Assembly (NCBI GenBank): GCA_021324825.1
Contig: JAJPII010000005.1
Span: 1-58,157 of the forward strand
Reading direction: 5' to 3'
Source of the DNA: Spartobacteria bacterium
GTDB lineage: Bacteria; Verrucomicrobiota; Verrucomicrobiia; Chthoniobacterales; Chthoniobacteraceae
Length of the DNA stretch: 58,157 bases
The position numbers were made by a program, and so were the translations under genes. Positions within the stretch are counted from its first letter, which is position 1; the number at the start of each line of letters is the position of its first letter. The notes under the pieces are model-generated. The model did no database searches. It worked only from the letters and a program-made list of their open reading frames with translations, and was not told the origin of the DNA. Positions 1-8,346 of the stretch are shown one piece after another.

Positions 1-113
1 AATAATATTCGTGCCGCTATCGTTGCCGAACGGTCTTGCAGCCTGTTTGCTGGCGCGATAGTCTTCTCATAATGCGGTGGCGTATCATCACGCTGTTTCT
101 TCGCCTCCCTACC

Positions 114-203
114 AGTACATGGGAGTTCTTCAAGCAACCCACCCAGCCCCCCGCGCGCAAGCGCGGGGGGCTGGGTGGGTTGCTTGAAGAACTCTTATGT
201 ACT
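114..203. repeat. Very long near-perfect hairpin (43-bp arms, GCAA loop)
   Basis: Bases 114-156 are complementary to 161-203. All 43 positions pair as RNA when the plus strand is read, two of them as G-U. The loop 157-160 is GCAA, a GNRA tetraloop closed by C-G. Weaker complementarity continues outwards to about 100 and 216. It lies 36 bases past the gpmI stop (gpmI is on the minus strand). No T-tract follows on either side, so it is not a standard intrinsic terminator, though it could still end or protect the gpmI transcript. The arms are not seen elsewhere in the window. A miniature inverted-repeat element is the other reading. Confidence 0.85.
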
Positions 204-239
204 GATAGCGAGAAGAACCCGGGGGATGAACTTCGCGGG

Positions 240-1775
240 CTAAAATTTTGGCGTGAGCAAGATTTTGCCGGTCATCTCGGGCGGCTGTTCGAGGCCGAGC
301 AAAAATAAAAGCGTCGGTGCGACGTCGGCCAGGATGCCGTCCTTGCACTGAAACGCCTCCGAATCGGCGGCGACGTAGAGGCAGTGGACGAGGTTTGTCG
401 TGTGCGCGGTGTTCGGCGAGCCGTCGGGGTTGCGCATCAATTCGCAGTTTCCGTGGTCGGCTAGGATGAGCGCTTTGCCATCCAGTTCCAGAACCTTGTT
501 GACAACCTGCCGCACGGCGTCGTCGATTGTCTCGACCGCTTTGATCCCGGCGCTGACGACTCCGGTGTGTCCGACCATGTCGGGGTTCGCGAAGTTCAGG
601 ATGACCAGGTTGTAGTTCGGCAGCCCTTTCAACACTTCCGCCGTGACCCCGGCGGCGCTCATCTCCGGCTGCAGATCGTAGGTGGCGACCTTGGGCGAGG
701 GGATGATCTTGCGGTCTTCGCCCGGGAACGGCTCCTCGATTCCGCCGTTGAAGAAATAGGTGACGTGCGGATACTTTTCCGTCTCGGCGATGCGGAGTTG
801 TTTCATCCCCGTCCGGCTTACCACCTGGCCCAGGATGTTCTCGAGCGATTGCGGGCGGAAGACGACCGGGCAGTCATACGTTTTGTCGTATTCCGTCAGG
901 GTCACATACAGGATGTCCGGGGTGACGCCGCGGTCGAATCCGGCGAAGTCCTTGAACAGAAAGGCTTGCGAAAGCTGGCGCGTCCGGTCGGTGCGGAAGT
1001 TGAAGAAGAGAACGACGTCGCCGTCCCGGATGCGCTGTTCCTCGTAGTGCGAGAAAATGAGCGGGGGCAGGAATTCATCTGTCTTGTCCTTGGCGTATTG
1101 CTTCTTCACCGCTTCGTCGGGTGAATCGCCGGAGAACTCTCCGCGCCCGAGGACGATGGCGTCCCACGCGAGCTTGGTGCGTTCCCAGCGGCGGTCGCGA
1201 TCCATGGCGTAGTAACGCCCGATGACGGTGGCGATGCGCGCGCCGGTCGGTTTCAGGCCGGATTCGACATATGCGAGAAACTCCGCGCCGCCCGTGGGCG
1301 ACGTGTCGCGCCCATCCGTGATGGCGTGGACGAGGATGTCCTCGACGCCCGATTCCTTCGCCAGCCTCGCCAGCGCGAGGAGATGGTCCTGGTGGCTATG
1401 CACGCCGCCGTCCGAGACGAGTCCGAGGAAATGCAGCCGATGGCCGCGCGCTTTCGCGAAAGCGTCCCGGAGCACGGGGTGCGATTGCAGTTCTCCGTCC
1501 GCGATGGCCTTGTTGATGCGCGTCAAATCCTGATAGACGATCCGCCCCGCGCCGAGATTGAGATGGCCGACCTCGGAGTTGCCCATCTGGCCGGGAGGCA
1601 GGCCGACGTCGAGGCCGCTGGCGCTCAAGACGCTGCCGGGGTAGGCGGCGTAGAGATGGTCGTGGAAGGGCGTTTTGGCGAGGAGGGTGGCGTTGCCGTC
1701 CGCCTCGGCCCCCGCGCGTCCGTTCGGGTTGATTCCCCATCCGTCGCGTATGATCAATATGACTGGGTTAGGCAT
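240..1775 (-). CDS. gpmI: 2,3-bisphosphoglycerate-independent phosphoglycerate mutase
   Basis: This enzyme interconverts 3- and 2-phosphoglycerate in glycolysis and gluconeogenesis in the cytoplasm, using two manganese ions. The 511-residue length is normal for the family. The N-terminus carries the metal-binding DGWG motif at about residues 11-14 and the phosphorylated serine in GNSEVGH (Ser67). The C-terminal half holds the other metal ligands, for example in ADHGNCE and the HTTN stretch. The start is the ATG just before PNPVILIIRDGWG, which fits family N-termini. It is transcribed alone towards the long hairpin at 114-203. No Shine-Dalgarno sequence is obvious. Identification is firm. Confidence 0.96.
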   Translation of the reverse strand: MPNPVILIIRDGWGINPNGRAGAEADGNATLLAKTPFHDHLYAAYPGSVLSASGLDVGLPPGQMGNSEVGHLNLGAGRIVYQDLTRINKAIADGELQSHPVLRDAFAKARGHRLHFLGLVSDGGVHSHQDHLLALARLAKESGVEDILVHAITDGRDTSPTGGAEFLAYVESGLKPTGARIATVIGRYYAMDRDRRWERTKLAWDAIVLGRGEFSGDSPDEAVKKQYAKDKTDEFLPPLIFSHYEEQRIRDGDVVLFFNFRTDRTRQLSQAFLFKDFAGFDRGVTPDILYVTLTEYDKTYDCPVVFRPQSLENILGQVVSRTGMKQLRIAETEKYPHVTYFFNGGIEEPFPGEDRKIIPSPKVATYDLQPEMSAAGVTAEVLKGLPNYNLVILNFANPDMVGHTGVVSAGIKAVETIDDAVRQVVNKVLELDGKALILADHGNCELMRNPDGSPNTAHTTNLVHCLYVAADSEAFQCKDGILADVAPTLLFLLGLEQPPEMTGKILLTPKF

Positions 1776-1969
1776 CGTGGTTTGATTGATTTTCCGCGCG
1801 GGGATGGGTCAGGTGGGCGCCGGTGCGAATAAACTCAACTCCCGATCCAAATCCCGCGTGGACAACATCGACGTCAATGCCACATTTGGTTCTCCGACGC
1901 GAGCTAAAATGATGGTTCATCACGCAATCCGCGGCGGCTCTCTCCCTTAGACGCGCCGCAAACTGGCAT

Positions 1970-2197
1970 TCAATCGTCCGGCAATCCCCTGAGCAGGTTG
2001 CCCAAATCCTTCTTCAGCACCCTGGCGATGGTGCAGAGTTTTGAGAGGCTCAGGTTGTATTGACCACGCTCGATGCCCCCCATGTAGCTGCGGTCAATCT
2101 CAGTTCTGAATGCCAGTTCCTCCTGGGACCAGCCAGTTTTCTTCCGTGCCCTCCGGATGCGCTCTCCCAGGATTTTCAGTGTTTTGGCCGGCTCCAC
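1970..2197 (-). CDS. XRE-family HTH transcriptional regulator (C-protein-like)
   Basis: A 75-residue protein that is a single lambda-repressor-like helix-turn-helix domain, with LGERIRRARKKTGWSQEELA as helices 1-2 and the recognition region around RSYMGGIERGQYN. The size and the YxGxIERG pattern resemble controller proteins of restriction-modification systems and stand-alone XRE regulators, but no restriction or methylase gene is nearby. The start is GTG. It is divergent from the secreted protein at 2332, and the space between holds an inverted repeat (2221-2255), so autoregulation and control of that neighbour are plausible inferences. Local base composition is less G+C rich than the flanks. 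Confidence 0.85.
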   Translation of the reverse strand: MEPAKTLKILGERIRRARKKTGWSQEELAFRTEIDRSYMGGIERGQYNLSLSKLCTIARVLKKDLGNLLRGLPDD

Positions 2198-2220
2198 GAG
2201 AAGCGTCGAGTGTCACCGGC

Positions 2221-2255
2221 ATGATGGAAATAACGCCACGGGATATATCCATCAT
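2221..2255. promoter_or_regulatory. Inverted repeat in divergent intergenic region, possible XRE operator
   Basis: ATGATGGA at 2221-2228 is the perfect reverse complement of TCCATCAT at 2248-2255, and a 10-bp perfect palindrome GGATATATCC sits at 2241-2250. Both lie between the divergent XRE gene (start 2197) and the secreted-protein gene (start 2332). A TTGACG hexamer at 2262-2267 could be a -35 element for the plus-strand gene, but no good -10 is seen at the right distance. The operator role is inferred from position only. Confidence 0.4.
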
Positions 2256-2331
2256 TTTCCCTTGACGGATTAATAATGAGGGCATAGCCTCGAAAACTCC
2301 AATCCATCAAACCCCACCGGGAGGCAAACCC

Positions 2332-3690
2332 ATGAACACTATCCAGACCGCCAAGGAGCGCTCAACGTTGACGATGTCGAACCTTTCAGCAGCCCAACCA
2401 AAAGATCAGCCGTTTTTCAACGAGACGGTGTTACCCGGTTTGGGAAAGGGGAAACGCCGGGAACGCCTTCCGCGCGCCAGATCAATTACGCTTTGTGCCC
2501 TCGTTTTTACCGCCGGCCTCGTCTGTGCGTTCGCGGAACCGCCACCGAATGACAACTTTGCCAATGCACAAGCATTAGTTAACGGATCGACCGTTGCAGG
2601 GACCTTGCAAGATGCGACGAGAGAGCCCGGCGACCCATTCTCGGGCACTGGTTATATTCCACCTACTGTGTGGTATCGGTGGACGGCAACCGCTTCGGGA
2701 GTGGGGCAAGTGTCCGTGGTTTTTCATAGTGCGCAAAGGAGCAACTTGCAAACGCTGATTGGGAGCGGCCAACTTACGGGAAAATACATTACGGACGACG
2801 GGGACGATTCAGAGTTTTATGTCGTTCAGGGACAGACCTATAACATCTGTTTCGATGGCGACGACGCCGGCGCTACGTTTACGATCGGCCTTGCCGCGGA
2901 TGCTTCTTTGCCTGCGGACACGCAGTTTGTTCCACCGCTTTCCAACGATAACTTTGATGATGCGCTTCAGTTGGGCGATCTGAAGGACGATTTTGTTTTA
3001 TACTCTCTGGGCGCGACTTTTGAACCTTTCGAGGAAGAAATGCTCGATTCTGTCAACGCCGACTTTTCTTCAGGTGATGATGGAGGAGTGTGGGTGGCGT
3101 GGACTGCGCCGGTAACAGGCTCCGCTGTTCTTACAGCCAAGAATTTAGCGAACGCCAAGATAATCTTGTTGGTTGGAACCGGTTCCTCCATCGAAACCTT
3201 GGACGTCCTAGCCGGTTCCGATACAGGGGGAGTCACTTTTGATTGTGAAAAAGGAGTGACGTATCGCCTTTATTTTCTGAACCAGTCCTCCGATGGACTG
3301 TTCGCCAGCATTTCAGCCACGGCGTCGAACACCCATCCAGCATTTTTTAGCGGCGAAGCCAGTCTCGGGAATGGCGTTTACTACCTCGCTTTTCAGAACG
3401 GTAACAAGTTCGGGTATTATAATTACTCTTTTTTTCCGTATCTCTATCACTACGATCTCGGCTTCGAATATTTCATAGACGCGAATGATTCCGCGCATGG
3501 AGCGTACCTGTATGATTTCGCGAGCGGTCACTTCTTTTACACGAGCCCCAGCTTTTCATTCCCCTACCTCTATGACTTCACTCTAAAGGCATATATTTAC
3601 TATTATCCGAACGCGGGCGTGCCGGGACGCTACACCGCCGAACCTCGCTATTTCTATAACTTTGCAAAACAACAAATCTTCTCTATGTGA
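2332..3690 (+). CDS. Secreted protein with two NDNF/PPC-like domains and aromatic C-terminal repeats
   Basis: A 452-residue exported protein of unknown function. A strong Shine-Dalgarno (GGGAGG, 2319-2324) places the start at 2332, giving an unusual basic N-extension of about 48 residues before the hydrophobic signal segment (SITLCALVFTAGLVCAFA, residues about 51-68). Two domains follow, beginning PPNDNFANAQAL and SNDNFDDALQLG, the style of prepeptidase C-terminal/beta-sandwich domains common in Verrucomicrobia secreted proteins. The last 110 residues are extremely rich in Tyr and Phe, with repeating units like YLYDF (GAYLYDFASGHFF, PYLYDFTLKAYIYY, RYFYNFAKQQIF). Codon and base use is more A+T-rich than in core genes. 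A surface role is inferred. Confidence 0.8.
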   Translation: MNTIQTAKERSTLTMSNLSAAQPKDQPFFNETVLPGLGKGKRRERLPRARSITLCALVFTAGLVCAFAEPPPNDNFANAQALVNGSTVAGTLQDATREPGDPFSGTGYIPPTVWYRWTATASGVGQVSVVFHSAQRSNLQTLIGSGQLTGKYITDDGDDSEFYVVQGQTYNICFDGDDAGATFTIGLAADASLPADTQFVPPLSNDNFDDALQLGDLKDDFVLYSLGATFEPFEEEMLDSVNADFSSGDDGGVWVAWTAPVTGSAVLTAKNLANAKIILLVGTGSSIETLDVLAGSDTGGVTFDCEKGVTYRLYFLNQSSDGLFASISATASNTHPAFFSGEASLGNGVYYLAFQNGNKFGYYNYSFFPYLYHYDLGFEYFIDANDSAHGAYLYDFASGHFFYTSPSFSFPYLYDFTLKAYIYYYPNAGVPGRYTAEPRYFYNFAKQQIFSM

Positions 3691-3762
3691 GGGCCTAGTC
3701 AGCCATATAAGATGTCTTCGAGATGAGTACGCCGTTTTACCGACCTTTCAGTGGCAAGTTAG

Positions 3763-6700
3763 ATGAAATGCCGATTTCGAGGGGCAATGGGTCCGCTTCT
3801 CGGAGAAGCGAGCGGTTGCGCAGGATCGAACGTCCTTGAAAAGGACGAGGTGACAATCGTAACGCGGACAAAGAACCGCCTGATACTGTTGCAACGCTGC
3901 ATTCAGTCGGTTCTTAACCAAACCTACCAAAATTGGCGTCACGTCATAGTAAATGACGGCGGCGATCGCATCGCTCTGGAAATGCTCTTGAGCGAGTTCA
4001 AGCTTTTGTATCGCGGAAGGTTGGACGTTATTCACCACGTGAAGTCGATCGGCATGCAAAATGCCTCTAATGCGGCGATAGCGACGTCATCGGGCGAGTT
4101 CATTACAATCCATGATGACGACGACTGGTGGAGTCCGGCCTTCCTGCAGCAATGCGTCACGTTCATGAACGAGACGTCGCCGAAGAGCGTTTGCAAAGGG
4201 GTGGTGACCCAGACCACGCGCGTGTTCGAAGAAATAGGCCCGGGCGGGGAGGTTCTGGAGTTGCGACGCGAAGCGTATCTCCCGGTGGAACATATAAGTT
4301 TGTTTCGGTTGGCGTCCGACAATCTCTTTCCGCCAATCGCATTTCTATATCGCCGGGAAGTGCATGGACGGATAGGCGTGTTCGACCAAAGGTTCAGCGT
4401 TCTTGGGGATTGGGATTTCAACCTCAGATTTCTGCAAAAGTATGAGATCGGAGTCATCATGAAATCGCTGGCGTTTTACTCCTGGCGCTACCAAGGCGGA
4501 GAGTCGGCGTACGCCAACACGGTCACCGGCGGAATCAGCGAGCATCACGTCAAAGCCAACGAGATCCGGAACCATTATTTACGCGATGACCTGGAGACCG
4601 GCTCCATCGGGGTCGGCTATTTGCTCAATCTTTCGATGCATATGCACGGCAGCGCGGCGAAGCTCTGGGACTTGAATTATAAAACGGAGCGAGTGTTGAA
4701 GACGACGCAACAAATCGAAAAGCGGCTCGCTCCGCATTCTTCGAACAAACGAAACGGTGGCGGGACGAAGAGATCCGGCATCACAATGGCGGCGGTGGCG
4801 CCAAATGCGTTCGTTGGGGGCGTGCTTTACAAATCTCTCGTTCGGAAGCTGGAACGAGTTTCGGTTCTTTCGCTCGACGTATTCGATACGGCGCTGTTGC
4901 GTCTGGTCCGGAAGCCGGCGGATGTGTTTCTTTTTGCGCAAGCCAAAGCCAGGCTGGCGCTAGGTCAGCCGGAGTTTCCTTTCGCACAGGCTCGCAGTTC
5001 CGCCGAGCGGATCGCTCGCGAGACGTTCAGAAGTAAATTTGGAAATGACGAGGTGACATTGGAGCAGATTTATCGCGTGTTATGTGATCTTGGCGGCATT
5101 GACCCCGCGCTGGTGGCGGGACTGATGCAGGCAGAGTTGGATGCGGAGGGCGATCTTTGCTACGCAAATGCGCTGATCTTGGAACTCTGCCGAAATGCGA
5201 AGCGCATGGGCAAACGCGTTATCTTTTTATCAGATACGTACTTCTCCTCCCGCCAGGTTGGCAACCTCCTGCAAGCGGCTGGGTATCCCCCACTCGAGAT
5301 ATTTGTCTCAAGCGAGTACCAGGCGTCCAAGCACGATGGAAGGCTCTTTGATCTGGTGATATTGAAGATGGGCGCGAGTCCGGAAGACATCCTCCATATT
5401 GGAGATAATCACCACTCGGATTGCAGCCGGGCGCATGCGCATGGGTGGAACGGAGTTTTATTCCGACAAAACCCGGCACATGCGCCGTTTATAGACGAGG
5501 CGGGTGAAGTGGCGTTCTTCGTGGATAACGACGTCTCTGGAAGCCTCACAACAGGCCTTGCGCGTCGCCGGCATTATTCACGCTTCAATATCGGTTCCGA
5601 TCGTAAATCGGATGTTTGGCAAAAAATCGGCTATGAGATTGCCGGACCCATTTATCTCTCGTTTCTTAGCTGGATTATAAAACGATCAACCGAACTTGGC
5701 GTAAAGCGGTTATTCTTTTTATCGCGCGACGGCTACAACTTGCTCGAAGCGTTTAATTTGATGGTCAAACGCTGGCAGCTCGACTTGGGAGGCACGTACT
5801 TGTATGCATCGCGGCGGTTATATAACGTGCCGAGCATCGGCAAGCTGGATGGCGAGGCCATCGAGTTTCTCCTAACGCCAAATCCGGGCCTGCGCGTAAA
5901 GGACTTTTTTTTGCGAATAGGGCTGGATCCCCGCCAGTATCGCGAGGCGCTTCATGATTATGGATTTCGGTCCCTGAACGAGCTCCTTACCACGGACCGC
6001 GGCGCTTTCGCGTCGGATGACGCGCATCGACGCTTGCGGTTTTGTTTCAAGCTTATAGCAAATGACATTGAACTACTTGCCTCCAATGAGAGATCCAAAG
6101 CGCTTGATTATCTGAGGAGTCATGACTTTGGATCCAGGGGAGTCGCAATCGTTGACCTTGGATGGCGCGCCTCCCTGCTCGGATCGCTACAAGGGTTGAT
6201 AAGAATGGACAACGACCCCGCCTTCCGTCTAAGAGGATTTTATTTCGGGACCTGGCAGCAGGCCCAAGCCGTGATGGATGCGGATTGCGAGCTGGAGTCC
6301 TTCTTTTTCCATCTGGGCAAGCCTGAAGCGCGGAGAAGTCTTGTCTCGGAATGCGTGGAACTCGTGGAACTCCTTTTCAGCGCTCCCCATCCGTCCATCA
6401 TCGGCCTTCAAAAGTGCGGGGCGTCCGAGTGCTGGAGTCCCGTTTACGGCCGCGCGGAACTGAACGAACGGCATATGAACGGAAGCGCCATGATTCTTGA
6501 AGGCGCTCTTGCCTACGTAGAAGACATGTTGCGCTATAGTTCAGAGCCCATGGCGGCAAATGATCTCACTGGTTATATCGAACGGGTGCTCAAACGTCTT
6601 CTTTCGAGTCCGACCTTAAACGAAGCACGCGAACTCGGAAGTCTTCCGCACAGGGATGCCTTTGGAGACACAGCGCGCTCTCGTTTCCTGGCTAAGCTCC

Positions 6701-6828
6701 CAAGCTTGCCGCAAAGATGGGTGCGTCCTCGAAGTTTAATCAAGGCTTACAGACGCTCCTACTGGAAAAAAGCGTTTCTAGCGCAACTTTCTCCGAAGCG
6801 GGCGGCCTGGGTCAAATCGAAAGCGTGA
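3763..6828 (+). CDS. Fused family-2 glycosyltransferase / HAD hydrolase / COG5610-type protein
   Basis: A 1021-residue three-part protein. Residues about 28-260 form a GT-A glycosyltransferase domain (VTIVTRTKNRL, then the DxD-type metal site DDDDWW). Residues about 365-565 form a HAD-like hydrolase: nucleophile motif LDVFDT, FLSDTYFS as motif II, and a late acidic motif in GDNHHSD. Residues about 590-1021 resemble the C-terminal part of COG5610 proteins, which occur with polysaccharide genes (LFFLSRDGYNL). It probably acts in cytoplasmic glycan or surface polysaccharide assembly; acceptor and sugar are unknown. The exact start is uncertain, because no Shine-Dalgarno is clear and the first 25 residues look non-family. 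The gene is A+T-rich compared with its neighbours, suggesting transfer. It converges on pssA with only 4 bases between. Confidence 0.8.
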   Translation: MKCRFRGAMGPLLGEASGCAGSNVLEKDEVTIVTRTKNRLILLQRCIQSVLNQTYQNWRHVIVNDGGDRIALEMLLSEFKLLYRGRLDVIHHVKSIGMQNASNAAIATSSGEFITIHDDDDWWSPAFLQQCVTFMNETSPKSVCKGVVTQTTRVFEEIGPGGEVLELRREAYLPVEHISLFRLASDNLFPPIAFLYRREVHGRIGVFDQRFSVLGDWDFNLRFLQKYEIGVIMKSLAFYSWRYQGGESAYANTVTGGISEHHVKANEIRNHYLRDDLETGSIGVGYLLNLSMHMHGSAAKLWDLNYKTERVLKTTQQIEKRLAPHSSNKRNGGGTKRSGITMAAVAPNAFVGGVLYKSLVRKLERVSVLSLDVFDTALLRLVRKPADVFLFAQAKARLALGQPEFPFAQARSSAERIARETFRSKFGNDEVTLEQIYRVLCDLGGIDPALVAGLMQAELDAEGDLCYANALILELCRNAKRMGKRVIFLSDTYFSSRQVGNLLQAAGYPPLEIFVSSEYQASKHDGRLFDLVILKMGASPEDILHIGDNHHSDCSRAHAHGWNGVLFRQNPAHAPFIDEAGEVAFFVDNDVSGSLTTGLARRRHYSRFNIGSDRKSDVWQKIGYEIAGPIYLSFLSWIIKRSTELGVKRLFFLSRDGYNLLEAFNLMVKRWQLDLGGTYLYASRRLYNVPSIGKLDGEAIEFLLTPNPGLRVKDFFLRIGLDPRQYREALHDYGFRSLNELLTTDRGAFASDDAHRRLRFCFKLIANDIELLASNERSKALDYLRSHDFGSRGVAIVDLGWRASLLGSLQGLIRMDNDPAFRLRGFYFGTWQQAQAVMDADCELESFFFHLGKPEARRSLVSECVELVELLFSAPHPSIIGLQKCGASECWSPVYGRAELNERHMNGSAMILEGALAYVEDMLRYSSEPMAANDLTGYIERVLKRLLSSPTLNEARELGSLPHRDAFGDTARSRFLAKLPSLPQRWVRPRSLIKAYRRSYWKKAFLAQLSPKRAAWVKSKA

Positions 6829-6832
6829 TCCG

Positions 6833-7657
6833 TCAAGGCGGAGGCGGCGCTTCTTCATCATCTTCGTCTTCCTCCTCGATCTCGCGCCGCCATTTGATCG
6901 AGAGCGAGGGCCTTAGGAATCCATACAACAGATAGGCGATAAAGAGGATGGCGGGCATCCATTCGTATTCCCGCACCGTGAAGAGGAGAATGATGCAGAT
7001 GGCGAGGAAACGCGGAATGGACTTCTGCGTCCGCCAGTTCACACCCTTGAAACTCGGGTAGCGGAAGCCGCTGAACATCATGAACGACAGGAAGAGCATG
7101 AGGACGGGCAGCACGTATCGCCACTGGCCGATCTCGTGTTCCCCGCGCTGCATCCGCAACAAAAACAGGGTGATCGAGGCGATGACTCCCGCCGCCGCGG
7201 GAATGGGAAAGCCCTTGAAATCTTTGTCCGCGCCAGGGCCGCTGGCGGCGGCGATGCAGTTGAAGCGCGCCAGCCGAAGCGCGCCGCACGCCAGGTAAAC
7301 GAAAGCGACGAGCCAGCCGTAGTGGGGCGATTCGCGCAGGACGATGCGGTAGATGAGCAGCGCCGGCGCCAGCCCGAAGGAGACGATGTCCGCGATGGAG
7401 TCGAATTCCCGCCCGAAAGGGCTTTCGTGCCCGCCAAGCCGCGCGAGCCGCCCGTCCAGCATGTCGAAGATGCATGCGCCCAGGATGAACCAGATGGCCT
7501 CGTGGAACGGCGCGAAGGGCGGCAACTGCTGGTCCTGCAAGAGCGCGCCTTCCAGGATGCTGCGCGTCGCGGCGAACCCGCAATAGAGATTGCCCGCCGT
7601 CATGAGATTCGGCAGGAGATAGATCTTTGGGCTTCCGTTGGGGGCGGGGTCGCTCAT
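6833..7657 (-). CDS. pssA: CDP-diacylglycerol-serine O-phosphatidyltransferase
   Basis: This integral-membrane enzyme makes phosphatidylserine from CDP-diacylglycerol and serine, the first step towards phosphatidylethanolamine. The CDP-alcohol phosphatidyltransferase signature is complete: DGRLAR, then G, then D-x3-D in REFDSIADIVSFG. Several hydrophobic segments follow, and the tail is acidic and proline-rich (EEEDEDDEEAPPPP). The start at 7657 was chosen because its ATG overlaps the psd stop (ATGA) and gives a family-like N-terminus (KIYLLPNLMTAGNLYCGF). It is co-transcribed downstream of psd, so substrate and product enzymes are made together. The predicted length is 274 residues. Confidence 0.95.
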   Translation of the reverse strand: MSDPAPNGSPKIYLLPNLMTAGNLYCGFAATRSILEGALLQDQQLPPFAPFHEAIWFILGACIFDMLDGRLARLGGHESPFGREFDSIADIVSFGLAPALLIYRIVLRESPHYGWLVAFVYLACGALRLARFNCIAAASGPGADKDFKGFPIPAAAGVIASITLFLLRMQRGEHEIGQWRYVLPVLMLFLSFMMFSGFRYPSFKGVNWRTQKSIPRFLAICIILLFTVREYEWMPAILFIAYLLYGFLRPSLSIKWRREIEEEDEDDEEAPPPP

Positions 7658-8286
7658 TGGGGCAGGCGCGCGACGATGGATGCTCCCCCTTTGACGCGTT
7701 CGCCCACCCGGACGGTGATGGCGCTGCCGGCTGGGACGTAAATTTCCGTGCGCGAGCCGAAGCGGATCATCCCGAAGCGCTCGCCTTTTTTCACCTCGTC
7801 GCCCGGGTTCATCCACGCCACGATCCGGCGGGCGATAAGACCCGTTATCTGCCGCACCACGACCACCGCGCGGCCATTTTCGAACGCCCAGGTGCGGCAT
7901 TCGTTCAGGCGGGTTGCGTCCGGGTGGCGCGCGTCCAGGAATTTCCCGACATGGCGTTCCGAGTAGGTGATCTTCCCGTCAATCGGCGCGCGGTTCGTAT
8001 GGACATCGAAGACTGAGAGGAAAATGGCGATCCTCGTCATCGGCGTTTTCACCACTTCGGGTTCGAGCATCTCCTCCACCTCGACCACCAGGCCGTCCGC
8101 CGCGGCGACTACCGCGTTCGGGTCAACGGGAACCTCGCGATCCGGATCGCGGAAGAAGCAGAGGCTGAACACGATCAGCAACACCCAGGGCGCGGCCAGC
8201 CAGGGCAGCAGGAAGTAACTGCCCGCCGCCAGAAGCAAAAGGACGGCGAAAATCCACCGCCCTTCGCGCAAGGTTTGCATTCGCAT
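7654..8286 (-). CDS. psd: Phosphatidylserine decarboxylase proenzyme (short type)
   Basis: It decarboxylates phosphatidylserine to phosphatidylethanolamine at the membrane. The 210-residue length matches the short archaeal-type family. It has an N-terminal membrane hairpin (residues about 10-45), the FLSVFDVHTNRAP stretch, and the self-cleavage site FGS, whose Ser178 becomes the pyruvoyl group. The start at 8286 is supported by AAGGA seven bases upstream; a second ATG follows two codons later. The stop overlaps the pssA start. It is divergent from the rhodanese gene across a 60-base region. The much longer open frame reaching upstream to 9936 is antisense to other genes and not real. Confidence 0.95.
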   Translation of the reverse strand: MRMQTLREGRWIFAVLLLLAAGSYFLLPWLAAPWVLLIVFSLCFFRDPDREVPVDPNAVVAAADGLVVEVEEMLEPEVVKTPMTRIAIFLSVFDVHTNRAPIDGKITYSERHVGKFLDARHPDATRLNECRTWAFENGRAVVVVRQITGLIARRIVAWMNPGDEVKKGERFGMIRFGSRTEIYVPAGSAITVRVGERVKGGASIVARLPQ

Positions 8287-8309
8287 ACGCTTTCCTTTAT
8301 TCGGGACGT

Positions 8310-8338
8310 TTGTATTTGTAAATATTTCACGGTAGCTT
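8310..8338 (+). promoter_or_regulatory. Sigma70-type promoter of the rhodanese-sufU-sufT operon
   Basis: TTGTAT (8310-8315), a 17-base spacer, then TAGCTT (8333-8338). The -10 ends 8 bases before the ATG at 8347, so transcription should begin at or just before the start codon. There is no Shine-Dalgarno sequence. The arrangement matches the other start-proximal promoters in this window. Confidence 0.5.
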
Positions 8339-8346
8339 GCTGTTCC

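Noticed and set aside
114..203. The long hairpin as a standard intrinsic terminator for gpmI
   Set aside because: No T-tract follows the stem on the minus strand, and the stem is much longer than usual.
36..308. A 90-codon plus-strand frame over the large hairpin at the window start
   Set aside because: It runs through both arms of the palindrome and into gpmI antisense; the encoded peptide is the palindrome read through, with no family resemblance.
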